From Bacteroidota bacterium (GTDB lineage Bacteria > Zhuqueibacterota > JdFR-76 > DREG01), in contig JAUXJX010000146.1 of the NCBI GenBank assembly GCA_030624545.1, forward strand, positions 1 through 5,913: 5,913 nucleotides of DNA, given 5' to 3'. A program made the translations under genes and the position numbers. Below, one piece after another: positions 1 through 5,913 of this stretch (position 1 is its first letter; each line of letters starts with the position of its first letter). The notes under the pieces were generated by a model, which saw only the letters and a program-made list of their open reading frames with translations, had not been told where the DNA came from and did not search any database.

Positions 1-5
1 AAATC

Positions 6-9
6 AGGT
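6..9 (+). promoter_or_regulatory. Ribosome binding site of the aminotransferase gene
   Basis: AGGT lies eight bases before the ATG at 18. The in-frame stop TAA at 9-11 overlaps it, so no longer start is possible. The site is short and only moderately convincing. Confidence 0.45.
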
Positions 10-17
10 AATCTGCA

Positions 18-1220
18 ATGACGCCAAAAAATTCGGAACACTATAAGAAAGCCCTGAAATTCATCCCATGGGCAACCCAGACAAACGCCAAAAGGTTGCA
101 GCCTGGTTGGGGAGAATTCATGCCGCCATTTATCAAGCGGGCGAAAGGATGCAGGGTGTGGGATCTCGATGATCGCGAGTACATCGATTACCGATGCGCC
201 CTTGGGCCCATCATTTTGGGGTACCAATATTCCGAAGTGGATAAGGCGGTACGTGAACAAATGAAAAATGGCGTGCTGTTCAGCATGGCCAGCCCCCTCG
301 AGTTGGAGACCGCGGAGGCCATCATCCAAAATGTGCCCTGGATAGAGCAGATTCATTTCATGAAAACCGGCGCCGGCGCCTGTACAGCTTGCACCCGCCT
401 GGCGCGGGCATATACCGGTCGACAGCACATTCTCACCAGCGGCTATCATGGTTACCACGACTGCTTCGCTCTCGGCTGGCAAAATCATGGCGCGCCTGAA
501 ATTCTGCGAGATTATGTTCATGAAATCGCCTATGGTGATTTAGCTGCAGTCGATACTGCATTCGAGAAACATGGCGAAGGTCTGGCCGCTGCCATTGTTG
601 CTCCCTATGAATGGAATGAGGATACCGGCGAAGCCTATCTGCAGCGACTGCGAGAAAAATGTAATGAGTATGGCTCGCTTTTGATTTTTGAGGAGGTGCT
701 GACCGGATTTCGTCTGGCGCGCGGAGGAGCCCAGGAATACTACGGAATCACGCCGGATCTAGCTGCTTTCGCCAAGGCAATGGCAAACGGCTATCCGATC
801 TCTGTATTTGCCGGGAAGCGCGAATATATGCGGACCTTGGAAAAGACTATTATCACCATTACATATGCCGGAGAAACCCTGTCTCTGGCGGCCAGCAAGG
901 CTACCATGACGATCATGCGCAATGAACCCGTTCATGATCATATATTAGAAATGGGTAACCGATTGCGTGGCGGTTTTGCTGAAATCATCAAAGAAATGAG
1001 TGCGCCGGCTCATGAGGCCGGACTACCGCCAGCCCCGTACATTCAATTCGACGTTGGCAGTGAAGAAGAAAACACAAAGTGGCAAAATCGGTTGTTCTCC
1101 ATCCTGTTTGCCAAAGGAATATTCCCCAGTGAGCGCTGGTTTGTCAATTACTCTCATCGAGTAGATGATATCGACCAAACACTCGAAGTGGTGCGACAAT
1201 CAATGTCAGAAATTCTGTGA
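18..1220 (+). CDS. Class-III PLP-dependent aminotransferase, glutamate-1-semialdehyde 2,1-aminomutase-like
   Basis: A 400-residue fold-type I PLP enzyme of the class-III aminotransferase superfamily. Seen: a phosphate-loop motif KTGAGA (116-121) followed by RLARAYTGR (127-135), the SGYHGYHD segment (141-148), IFEEVLTGFR (223-232) then GGAQEYYGITPDL (236-248), the Schiff-base lysine K253 in FAKAMANGYP, and YAGETLSLAA (283-292). The order and spacing match GSA aminomutase, but the YAGETLSLAA form is the one I associate with relatives in surface-polysaccharide and sugar-amine clusters, so true heme-pathway hemL is unlikely. Two positions are odd: the Asp that normally pairs with the PLP ring nitrogen is E225, and the usual SGTEA loop reads TGAGA. 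No signal peptide, so cytoplasmic. The start is set by an in-frame TAA at 9-11 and an AGGT ribosome site at 6-9. At 400 residues it is slightly shorter than typical GSA aminomutases. Its substrate is unknown. Confident for the superfamily, not for the reaction. Confidence 0.9.
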   Translation: MTPKNSEHYKKALKFIPWATQTNAKRLQPGWGEFMPPFIKRAKGCRVWDLDDREYIDYRCALGPIILGYQYSEVDKAVREQMKNGVLFSMASPLELETAEAIIQNVPWIEQIHFMKTGAGACTACTRLARAYTGRQHILTSGYHGYHDCFALGWQNHGAPEILRDYVHEIAYGDLAAVDTAFEKHGEGLAAAIVAPYEWNEDTGEAYLQRLREKCNEYGSLLIFEEVLTGFRLARGGAQEYYGITPDLAAFAKAMANGYPISVFAGKREYMRTLEKTIITITYAGETLSLAASKATMTIMRNEPVHDHILEMGNRLRGGFAEIIKEMSAPAHEAGLPPAPYIQFDVGSEEENTKWQNRLFSILFAKGIFPSERWFVNYSHRVDDIDQTLEVVRQSMSEIL

Positions 1221-1261
1221 ATGGATCCGCTCAAAGACATGGCTTAAGGATTGGCTCTAAA

Positions 1262-1275
1262 AGTGCCCAGGCACT
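1262..1275. repeat. Perfect 14-base inverted repeat in the gap between the aminotransferase and amidohydrolase genes
   Basis: AGTGCC and GGCACT are exact reverse complements separated by CA. As RNA it could fold as a 5-bp stem with a CCAG loop. No run of T follows, so it is not an intrinsic terminator. It could be a small operator or an RNA hairpin, or chance. It sits 44 bases before the next start codon, inside the longest intergenic gap of the window (1221-1318). I found no convincing promoter in that gap. Confidence 0.4.
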
Positions 1276-1306
1276 GAATATCAAAATGACGTGTGACAGG
1301 TTTACG

Positions 1307-1312
1307 CAGGAA
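1307..1312 (+). promoter_or_regulatory. Ribosome binding site of the tandem amidohydrolase gene
   Basis: CAGGAA ends six bases before the ATG at 1319, a normal spacing. It fixes the start together with the in-frame TGA at 1316-1318, which directly abuts the ATG. Confidence 0.65.
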
Positions 1313-1318
1313 AACTGA

Positions 1319-2935
1319 ATGACCAACACTGAGATTCGCTATTTCGACTGCTTCGCGGCCATCGGACGTAGAGCCGGGAAGGACCCGGAAGCTCCATGGA
1401 AAACGGAAGATCTGCTGACTGAGATGGAACGATGTCAGGTACACGGCGCATTGGTTTTTTCGCACCAGGCAAGCCAGGTACATCCAGCGGTAGGAAATCC
1501 GCTGGTTTTGGAAGTCTGCAAGCACAATCCACGACTATATCCCTGTTGGGTTGGTCTCCCCCACCATTCCGGAGAATTCCCCCACCCAGATGATCTCATG
1601 CAGGAAATGCTGACGCTGGGCATTCGCGCCTTAAAGATCTATCCTCGCCATTACAAGCATGCCGTGAACAGTGACAATTTGGGACAGTTGCTTCATGCTT
1701 TACAGGAGGCTGGCATTCTCCTCACCGTCGATCGCGGGGAATGGGAAACGGCCGTCCAGATTGAATGGGACGAGGTGGCCTGGATCTGTGAGAGTTTCCC
1801 GCGCTTGCCTCTCCTGTTGCATGCCGTCCGCTGGGAATCCACTCGAATGCTCATCCCGCTTGCGGAGAAATTCAACAATTTGCACTTCGAGTTTTCCAAC
1901 TACCAGGGCAATCGTATGCTGGAATTCTGGTGCAATCGAATTGGCCACGACCGACTTCTCTTCGGCACTGAAGCCCTGGAGAAGAGTATCGGCGCTGCCA
2001 GGGCATACATCGACTATTCTGATTTGTCCGATGAACAACGGTCCTCCATAGCTGGTGGAAATCTGCAAAGACTACTGAAAATATCAGAACCTCCCCCTCC
2101 CTATGCAGAAAAAGAGGTTGAGGATGTCATTTTGAAAGCGGCTTTGTCAGGCAAGCCAATTCAGGACATGACAGTCGTCGATGCACACGCCCATATTGTG
2201 CAAAAAGGCGGTCGAGGTGCCGCAATGGTCGCTATGAACGAGGCCGATGCCAGGGGAGTGGTTGAGCGCAACCGCAGATTGGGTGTAGACAAAACATGCG
2301 TCAGCGCCTGGACGGCCATTTGGGGTGACTATGAATTGGGAAACAAAGATACCATACAGGCAATCCGGGATTTTCCGGAAGAGATTATTGGATACGCGGT
2401 CCTCGATCCCAATTATGTTACGGACTGGGAAGCCGAATGCCGCTATTATTACGAGGAATGTGGCTTCCGCGGGATGAAACCTTACTTCCCGAGAATGGGT
2501 GTTCCTTACAATGATCCCCGATACGAGCCGTGGTGGGAATATGGCAATGCCCATCATCTTGCTGCACTCATGCATCCCTCAGAAAATTTCAAGGAAGAAA
2601 TGCTTGATCTGGCTGCCAGATTTCCCAACGTCAGCTTCCTATTGGCTCATTCCGGTTGGACCTGGCGGCAGGCCCATCTGCATGTTGAGCTCGCCGGGAA
2701 GTTTCCTAATTGCTTTCTGGAAATCACTTTCACCTCAGTCTTGAATGGAAGTATTGAGTATATGGTGCGAGAGCTGGGATCCGAACGTATTATCTATGGC
2801 TCCGATGCGCCCATGCGAGATCCGTTCCCGCAATTTGGCTGGGTCGTCTATGCCAATATTTCGGAAGATGATAAAAGAAATATCCTGGGCAGGAATATGG
2901 AGGGCATCCTTGCCAAGGTGAACTTGCCCAATTGA
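1319..2935 (+). CDS. Tandem two-domain amidohydrolase (COG2159/PF04909-like), inactive-looking N-terminal and intact C-terminal barrel
   Basis: 538 residues, about twice the length of a single amidohydrolase-2 barrel. Two homologous halves are visible: about 1-255 and 280-535, joined by a proline-rich, charged linker (PPPPYAEKE, 258-266). The C-terminal half has a full metal-site set: VVDAHAHI (H290, H292), H419 in LMHPSE, H444 in LLAHSGW and D496 in IIYGSDAP. The N-terminal half aligns through YFDCFAAIG (8-16), GIRALKIYP (101-109, matching GFRGMKPYF at 382-390), LLLHAVRW (165-172) and LLFGTEAL (213-220). There, the HxH pair is F12/A14, the H419 equivalent is D138 and the D496 equivalent is E218; only H168 remains. 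Known relatives are metal-dependent hydrolases and decarboxylases such as ACMSD and gamma-resorcylate decarboxylase, so either C-O/C-N hydrolysis or decarboxylation is possible. No signal peptide; cytoplasmic. Likely co-transcribed with its neighbours. Family call is firm, substrate unknown. Confidence 0.9.
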   Translation: MTNTEIRYFDCFAAIGRRAGKDPEAPWKTEDLLTEMERCQVHGALVFSHQASQVHPAVGNPLVLEVCKHNPRLYPCWVGLPHHSGEFPHPDDLMQEMLTLGIRALKIYPRHYKHAVNSDNLGQLLHALQEAGILLTVDRGEWETAVQIEWDEVAWICESFPRLPLLLHAVRWESTRMLIPLAEKFNNLHFEFSNYQGNRMLEFWCNRIGHDRLLFGTEALEKSIGAARAYIDYSDLSDEQRSSIAGGNLQRLLKISEPPPPYAEKEVEDVILKAALSGKPIQDMTVVDAHAHIVQKGGRGAAMVAMNEADARGVVERNRRLGVDKTCVSAWTAIWGDYELGNKDTIQAIRDFPEEIIGYAVLDPNYVTDWEAECRYYYEECGFRGMKPYFPRMGVPYNDPRYEPWWEYGNAHHLAALMHPSENFKEEMLDLAARFPNVSFLLAHSGWTWRQAHLHVELAGKFPNCFLEITFTSVLNGSIEYMVRELGSERIIYGSDAPMRDPFPQFGWVVYANISEDDKRNILGRNMEGILAKVNLPN

Positions 2936-2945
2936 TCCGGGCTTA

Positions 2946-2951
2946 AAGGAG
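2946..2951 (+). promoter_or_regulatory. Ribosome binding site of the beta-propeller gene
   Basis: AAGGAG is a strong Shine-Dalgarno match but lies 13 bases before the ATG at 2965, longer than usual. An in-frame TAA at 2944-2946 excludes earlier starts. The later in-frame ATGs at 2980 and 2986 would be even farther away, so 2965 is preferred. Confidence 0.55.
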
Positions 2952-2964
2952 TGAAAAGAAGATT

Positions 2965-3981
2965 ATGCAGACATATGAAATGAAAATGGGATATTTCATC
3001 TTGCTAAGCATATTCGTTTCCCTGTGTTCCCCGCTTTCAGCGCGCGACGGCTTTGCACAACCATCGAAGCATAAGATTTACGTAGCCGTACTTTCCAACC
3101 AGAGCTTCACCGTGGGAGCGAGAAATCCGGGTGTTGGCCTATATGTTGGGGATGACCAAGGGGAATCTTGGCTGAATATCGGCTTCAAGAATATGCGGAC
3201 CTTTGCCATTGAGATTTTTCCCAGTCATGGTGAGGGGCTATTCTATACGGCGAATGGTAACGGCGTAATCGTTAGTCGTGATGGTGGAAACTCGTGGCGT
3301 GTTACGACGGGATGGGAGATTACTGAGATTTTAGAGGCTTCCGCTGTGCCCGACAACCCAAAGATAATCTATATTGGCACTGCATATGGTTTATGGAAAT
3401 CGATTGAATTCGGAGAAAACTGGCAACGCCTTACGAAGCGATTTGTCGCAGGGCTGAATATCGACGTAGCGGATGCAAACCGCATTTACCTGGGTGAAGA
3501 GGATGGCTTACTGATCAGCCAAAATGCCGGCAAGTCATTTAGCAAAGTTAAGAAGATCGCCTCCGCTGTGAACCAGATCGCTCAGGATAATGCTCACCCC
3601 GATCGGTTATATCTTGGCACAGAGGATGACGGCGTTTACGTCTCGGATGACCGCGGCAAATCCTGGCGTCAGGTTCCAGGCCAACTGGCAAACGCGACGG
3701 TATACTCGGTAACTGTGGATCAACGCAATCCAAATCGCATTTTCGTCGGCACTTTTGCCAACGGTATTTTTCGCAGCACTGATCGCGGCAAGACATGGCA
3801 GTCGTTCATGGATGGACTGGAAGATATCGCTGTGTACGAAATCGCGATTCACCCAGAGCAGTCAAATATCTTGTACGCCGGAACCGTAAACCGGGGCATT
3901 TTCCGTTCAATGAACGGCGGAGAATCCTGGACGCCATTTGCACTGGACGGCACCCACGTTTTTGAACTGGAAATAAAGTGA
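2965..3981 (+). CDS. Exported seven-bladed Asp-box beta-propeller protein (BNR/sortilin/Ycf48-like repeats)
   Basis: 338 residues. The N-terminus has a basic or neutral start, a hydrophobic core (about 9-22) and likely signal-peptidase I cleavage after LSA (26) or GFA (31). C21 lacks a proper lipobox, so it is not called a lipoprotein. The rest is repeats: Asp boxes of the form S-x-D-x-G-x-S/T-W at 62-69, 104-111, 146-153 (SIEFGENW), 185-192 (SQNAGKSF), 227-234, 271-278 and 315-322. They are spaced 39-44 residues apart and each is preceded by a (Y/F)xG(T/E) strand. Seven repeats suggest one closed propeller with almost nothing else attached. No catalytic residues of sialidases can be assigned, so a binding, scaffolding or assembly role outside the cytoplasm is more likely than catalysis. 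The gene lies 29 bases after the amidohydrolase gene. Related propellers include sortilin and Ycf48-type assembly factors. The ligand is unknown. Confidence 0.85.
   Translation: MQTYEMKMGYFILLSIFVSLCSPLSARDGFAQPSKHKIYVAVLSNQSFTVGARNPGVGLYVGDDQGESWLNIGFKNMRTFAIEIFPSHGEGLFYTANGNGVIVSRDGGNSWRVTTGWEITEILEASAVPDNPKIIYIGTAYGLWKSIEFGENWQRLTKRFVAGLNIDVADANRIYLGEEDGLLISQNAGKSFSKVKKIASAVNQIAQDNAHPDRLYLGTEDDGVYVSDDRGKSWRQVPGQLANATVYSVTVDQRNPNRIFVGTFANGIFRSTDRGKTWQSFMDGLEDIAVYEIAIHPEQSNILYAGTVNRGIFRSMNGGESWTPFALDGTHVFELEIK
3148..3930 (+). repeat. Seven tandem Asp-box protein repeats
   Basis: Coding repeats of residues 62-322 of the propeller protein, with a period of about 42 codons. The best-conserved copies are SRDGGNSW, SDDRGKSW and STDRGKTW. 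Copies 3 and 4 (SIEFGENW, SQNAGKSF) lack the Asp and copy 4 also lacks the Trp. The DNA copies have diverged, so this is an old duplication and not a recent repeat array. Confidence 0.85.
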
Positions 3982-4041
3982 TGACAGCAGGTCTCCAGGC
4001 GCACAATCGGATTCAATGAAATCAAATAGAACCAAAATACG

Positions 4042-4049
4042 AAGGTAGG
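4042..4049 (+). promoter_or_regulatory. Ribosome binding site of the large secreted protein gene
   Basis: AAGGTAGG lies just before the ATG at 4053, with AAGG seven bases away. The protein starting there has a textbook signal peptide, which supports this start. Confidence 0.55.
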
Positions 4050-4052
4050 CTG

Positions 4053-5843
4053 ATGAAGCTCTTAACCATGATTTTGATGCTGTTTTTTGCAGCGAATTCG
4101 TCCATCGCAGAAACGCCCGGGCGCTCAAGCCAACGACAGGTATTATTGAGACAGAAAAAACTACTGCAGTATTATTCCGCTACGGATAGCAGAACATCAA
4201 ATTTCTATCAAATCGCCGCCCGCCTGAGGTTGGGACAAGAGATCGAACGCTGTAGAAGAGATTTCATGAAATTACTGGAGGAACCGTCTGGAGATATGTT
4301 TTACAATCTTCCCATGATGGGAGCTTATTTGCATGGTTGGGAATACTGGACATCAGAAATTCATGAAAAGGTCAGGCATGTCTGGAAAACCTATCTTCCC
4401 TATCGTGGCGATACGGAAAACCACTGGATGATGTGGCATACTGCCCTGTTCCTCGCCGCGCAAACCTGGCCCGACCTGCCGACATCCGAATGGGCCAATG
4501 GACGCACCTCACAAGAAAATTATAAAGATGCGGCGGGTTTCCTCGATTTCTGGTTCAAGACCACCACAACCATTGGTTCCGGCGAATTCGACTCCCCCGA
4601 CTATTTACAGGTCTACCTTGCCCCGCTGTTCCTCCTGTATGACTTCGCCAAGGATCCAGTCATGAAACAGCAGGCCGAAATGGGGCTTCACTGGGTGCTG
4701 GCAGATTACGCCCACGATTATCTTGGCGGGGCTTATACAGGCGGACACAGTCGAATCTATGAGCGTGAGATTATCGATCCGCTTAGAGATGGCGCAGTAG
4801 CATTTGGCTATATGTTTTTTGGCGATACACCTTTCCCGAGAAACGCCTCTTTGGCATTTGCCGTGTTTGGCGCCCTTACCGGCTATCAAATTCCCGAAAT
4901 TATTCAACGAATTGCGACGGATCGCTCAACACCTTATGTCTCACATGAACGCAAGCGGGTGCGCAACGTCATCCGGTTTGGCAAAGAGAAGAACCCCCCT
5001 GTGTATAAATACAACTATATGACCAAGAATTTTTCCCTCGGCTGCCTGGATGGCGGGCTGCAGCAGCCGATTCAAATTCATACCTGGAGTGTTACGTATC
5101 TGTATGGCGATGGCAAGGCAGATAACCTTTTCTCCATCCATCCATACTATTCCTCCTACGAGCTCGGCATGTTCTTTCCCGAGGAGCTTAAGGTGATGGT
5201 CTCCGAGGTAGTAAAATCGAAAGGAACCTATGACAAAGAAGACAAATGGACCGGGGGCTCACCCTATGAGCGCACCTTCCAACACAAAAACACGATAATC
5301 GTTCTCTATGATCTTGCAGAAGACACTCCTTACAAGCACATCAATTACTATTACCCCAAAAGCCTATCACGACGGGAAGAGGACGATAGCGGCTGGATAT
5401 TCGCGCAAGGCGGTGCCGCCTACATTGCGGTACGTCCGCTCAAACCGGGCAAATGGAATGAAGAGGAGACCTGCTATCGATTCCGCAGCCCTCATTTGAA
5501 AAACGGCCTGATTACAGAGGTTGCGGATTCTTCGGAATTTGCGAGTTGGGAGGAATTCAAAAGCAAGCTTCGCAAGGGCAACATCGATCTTTCGATATTG
5601 AATTCGGAGCTTCAGGTTGAATATGTCACCTCATCCGGCGACAACATGAAGTTTCGCTTTCCAGACGAACGGGTGCTAAATGGCAACAAAGTCGATCTTT
5701 CGCAGACACCTCTGTTTGACAGCCCTTACCTCAAAGGAAATGACAGGGTGCTGAAAATGCAATATGGTCAGGAACAAGTTATCGTGGACTTCAATAGGGT
5801 TGAAATCACCAAAAAAGTCCTGGGTGAGCAGATAGAAGATTGA
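4053..5843 (+). CDS. Large exported protein, putative polysaccharide-lyase-like (helical toroid plus beta-sandwich); family not identified
   Basis: 596 residues. The signal peptide is clear: MKLL, a hydrophobic core (about 4-14) and cleavage near SIA|ET (19/20). Residues about 40-310 are helix-rich and aromatic, with TENHWMMWHT (121-130), GEFDSPDY (177-184), LYDFAKDP (195-202) and GGHSRIYE (230-237). This order resembles (alpha/alpha) toroid proteins such as heparinase- or alginate-lyase-type enzymes, in which Asn, His, Tyr and Arg residues in the cleft do catalysis. Candidates here are N123, H124, Y184, H232, R234 and Y236. After NYMTKNFSLG (321-330) the sequence becomes strand-rich to the end, with FRSPHLKNG (477-485), typical of the beta-sandwich that follows the toroid. 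I recall similar uncharacterised proteins in Planctomycetes and Bacteroidetes, but cannot name a family or substrate. It follows the propeller gene after 71 bases and probably acts in the periplasm or outside the cell. The export call is firm, the lyase role is inference. Confidence 0.8.
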   Translation: MKLLTMILMLFFAANSSIAETPGRSSQRQVLLRQKKLLQYYSATDSRTSNFYQIAARLRLGQEIERCRRDFMKLLEEPSGDMFYNLPMMGAYLHGWEYWTSEIHEKVRHVWKTYLPYRGDTENHWMMWHTALFLAAQTWPDLPTSEWANGRTSQENYKDAAGFLDFWFKTTTTIGSGEFDSPDYLQVYLAPLFLLYDFAKDPVMKQQAEMGLHWVLADYAHDYLGGAYTGGHSRIYEREIIDPLRDGAVAFGYMFFGDTPFPRNASLAFAVFGALTGYQIPEIIQRIATDRSTPYVSHERKRVRNVIRFGKEKNPPVYKYNYMTKNFSLGCLDGGLQQPIQIHTWSVTYLYGDGKADNLFSIHPYYSSYELGMFFPEELKVMVSEVVKSKGTYDKEDKWTGGSPYERTFQHKNTIIVLYDLAEDTPYKHINYYYPKSLSRREEDDSGWIFAQGGAAYIAVRPLKPGKWNEEETCYRFRSPHLKNGLITEVADSSEFASWEEFKSKLRKGNIDLSILNSELQVEYVTSSGDNMKFRFPDERVLNGNKVDLSQTPLFDSPYLKGNDRVLKMQYGQEQVIVDFNRVEITKKVLGEQIED

Positions 5844-5913
5844 AACATGGTCATTATTTTGCATGAATGATTTCTGGCTCTACGGCACTTGAAAGGATTT
5901 TTGACCGTTTGGT
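5844..5913. other. 3' tail without a supported gene
   Basis: The last 70 bases follow the stop of the large secreted protein. A weak TCATT/AATGA inverted pair (5850-5869 region) is followed by only a few Ts, so I do not call a terminator. AAAGGA near 5892-5897 precedes a TTG by only three bases, too close for a start. A downstream gene beginning just outside the window is possible. Confidence 0.4.

Noticed and set aside
18..1220. Assignment as hemL, the heme-pathway GSA aminomutase
   Set aside because: The YAGETLSLAA segment, altered PLP-contact residues and non-heme neighbours fit a divergent relative better than a housekeeping hemL.
1221..1247. Eight-codon ATG frame directly after the aminotransferase stop
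   Set aside because: Too short, no ribosome site of its own and no sign of a leader peptide with regulatory codons.
1251..1284. Possible sigma-70 promoter (TTGGCT and TATCAA) before the amidohydrolase gene
   Set aside because: The spacing between the two hexamers is about 22 bases and the -10 match is poor.
1700..2068. 122-codon minus-strand and 126-codon plus-strand (1671-2051) open frames
   Set aside because: Both overlap the N-terminal amidohydrolase domain in other frames, and that domain has clear homology to the C-terminal half. No family signal in the alternatives.
2147..2575. 142-codon open frame on the minus strand inside the amidohydrolase gene
   Set aside because: It lies wholly within a well-supported gene on the other strand, shows no recognisable domain and no ribosome site was evident. 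It is a shadow frame.
2965..3045. Lipoprotein signal in the propeller protein (C21)
   Set aside because: The residue before the Cys is Leu, not Gly, Ala or Ser, so the lipobox is not satisfied. A signal-peptidase I site downstream fits better.
3981..4019. Twelve-codon frame whose ATG overlaps the propeller stop (TGATG)
   Set aside because: Coupled start geometry is suggestive, but the peptide is very short, without hydrophobic or regulatory features. Chance is likely.
5848..5875. Intrinsic terminator after the last gene
   Set aside because: Only a five-base A/T-rich stem with a ten-base loop and no proper T-run.

Overview
The window carries four complete protein genes, all on the + strand, with short gaps of 98, 29 and 71 bases. 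This is an operon-like layout that fills almost the whole sequence. Bacterial ribosome-binding sites, two N-terminal export signals and intron-free reading frames point to a bacterium. The base composition looks balanced by eye. The combination of a glutamate-1-semialdehyde-mutase-like aminotransferase, a doubled amidohydrolase, an Asp-box beta-propeller and a large secreted polysaccharide-lyase-like protein recalls uncultured lineages such as Planctomycetota, Latescibacterota or KSB1-type bacteria. That placement is a weak inference, because there is no rRNA or other phylogenetic marker here.

Layout. (1) 18-1220: class-III PLP-dependent aminotransferase, closest in motifs to GSA-aminomutase-like enzymes found in surface-glycan gene clusters, with unusual residues at cofactor-binding positions. 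(2) 1319-2935: cytoplasmic protein made of two amidohydrolase (COG2159/PF04909-like) TIM-barrel domains in tandem. The C-terminal one keeps its metal ligands and the N-terminal one has lost most of them. (3) 2965-3981: exported protein that is essentially one beta-propeller with seven Asp-box repeats. (4) 4053-5843: exported protein of 596 residues with a predicted helical-toroid N-terminal half and a beta-rich C-terminal half, resembling heparinase/alginate-lyase-type architectures but not assignable to a characterised family from sequence alone. The last 70 bases hold no gene I can support.

How the genes may work together (inference): two cytoplasmic enzymes acting on an amine or amide/carboxylate compound stand beside two exported proteins, one likely to bind or scaffold and the other likely to attack or bind a polysaccharide. 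One reading is uptake and breakdown of an amino- or amide-containing glycan or ligand. Another is synthesis and export of a surface polysaccharide. No transporter, regulator or glycosyltransferase lies inside the window to decide between them. No tRNA, rRNA, CRISPR array, insertion sequence or confident terminator was seen.
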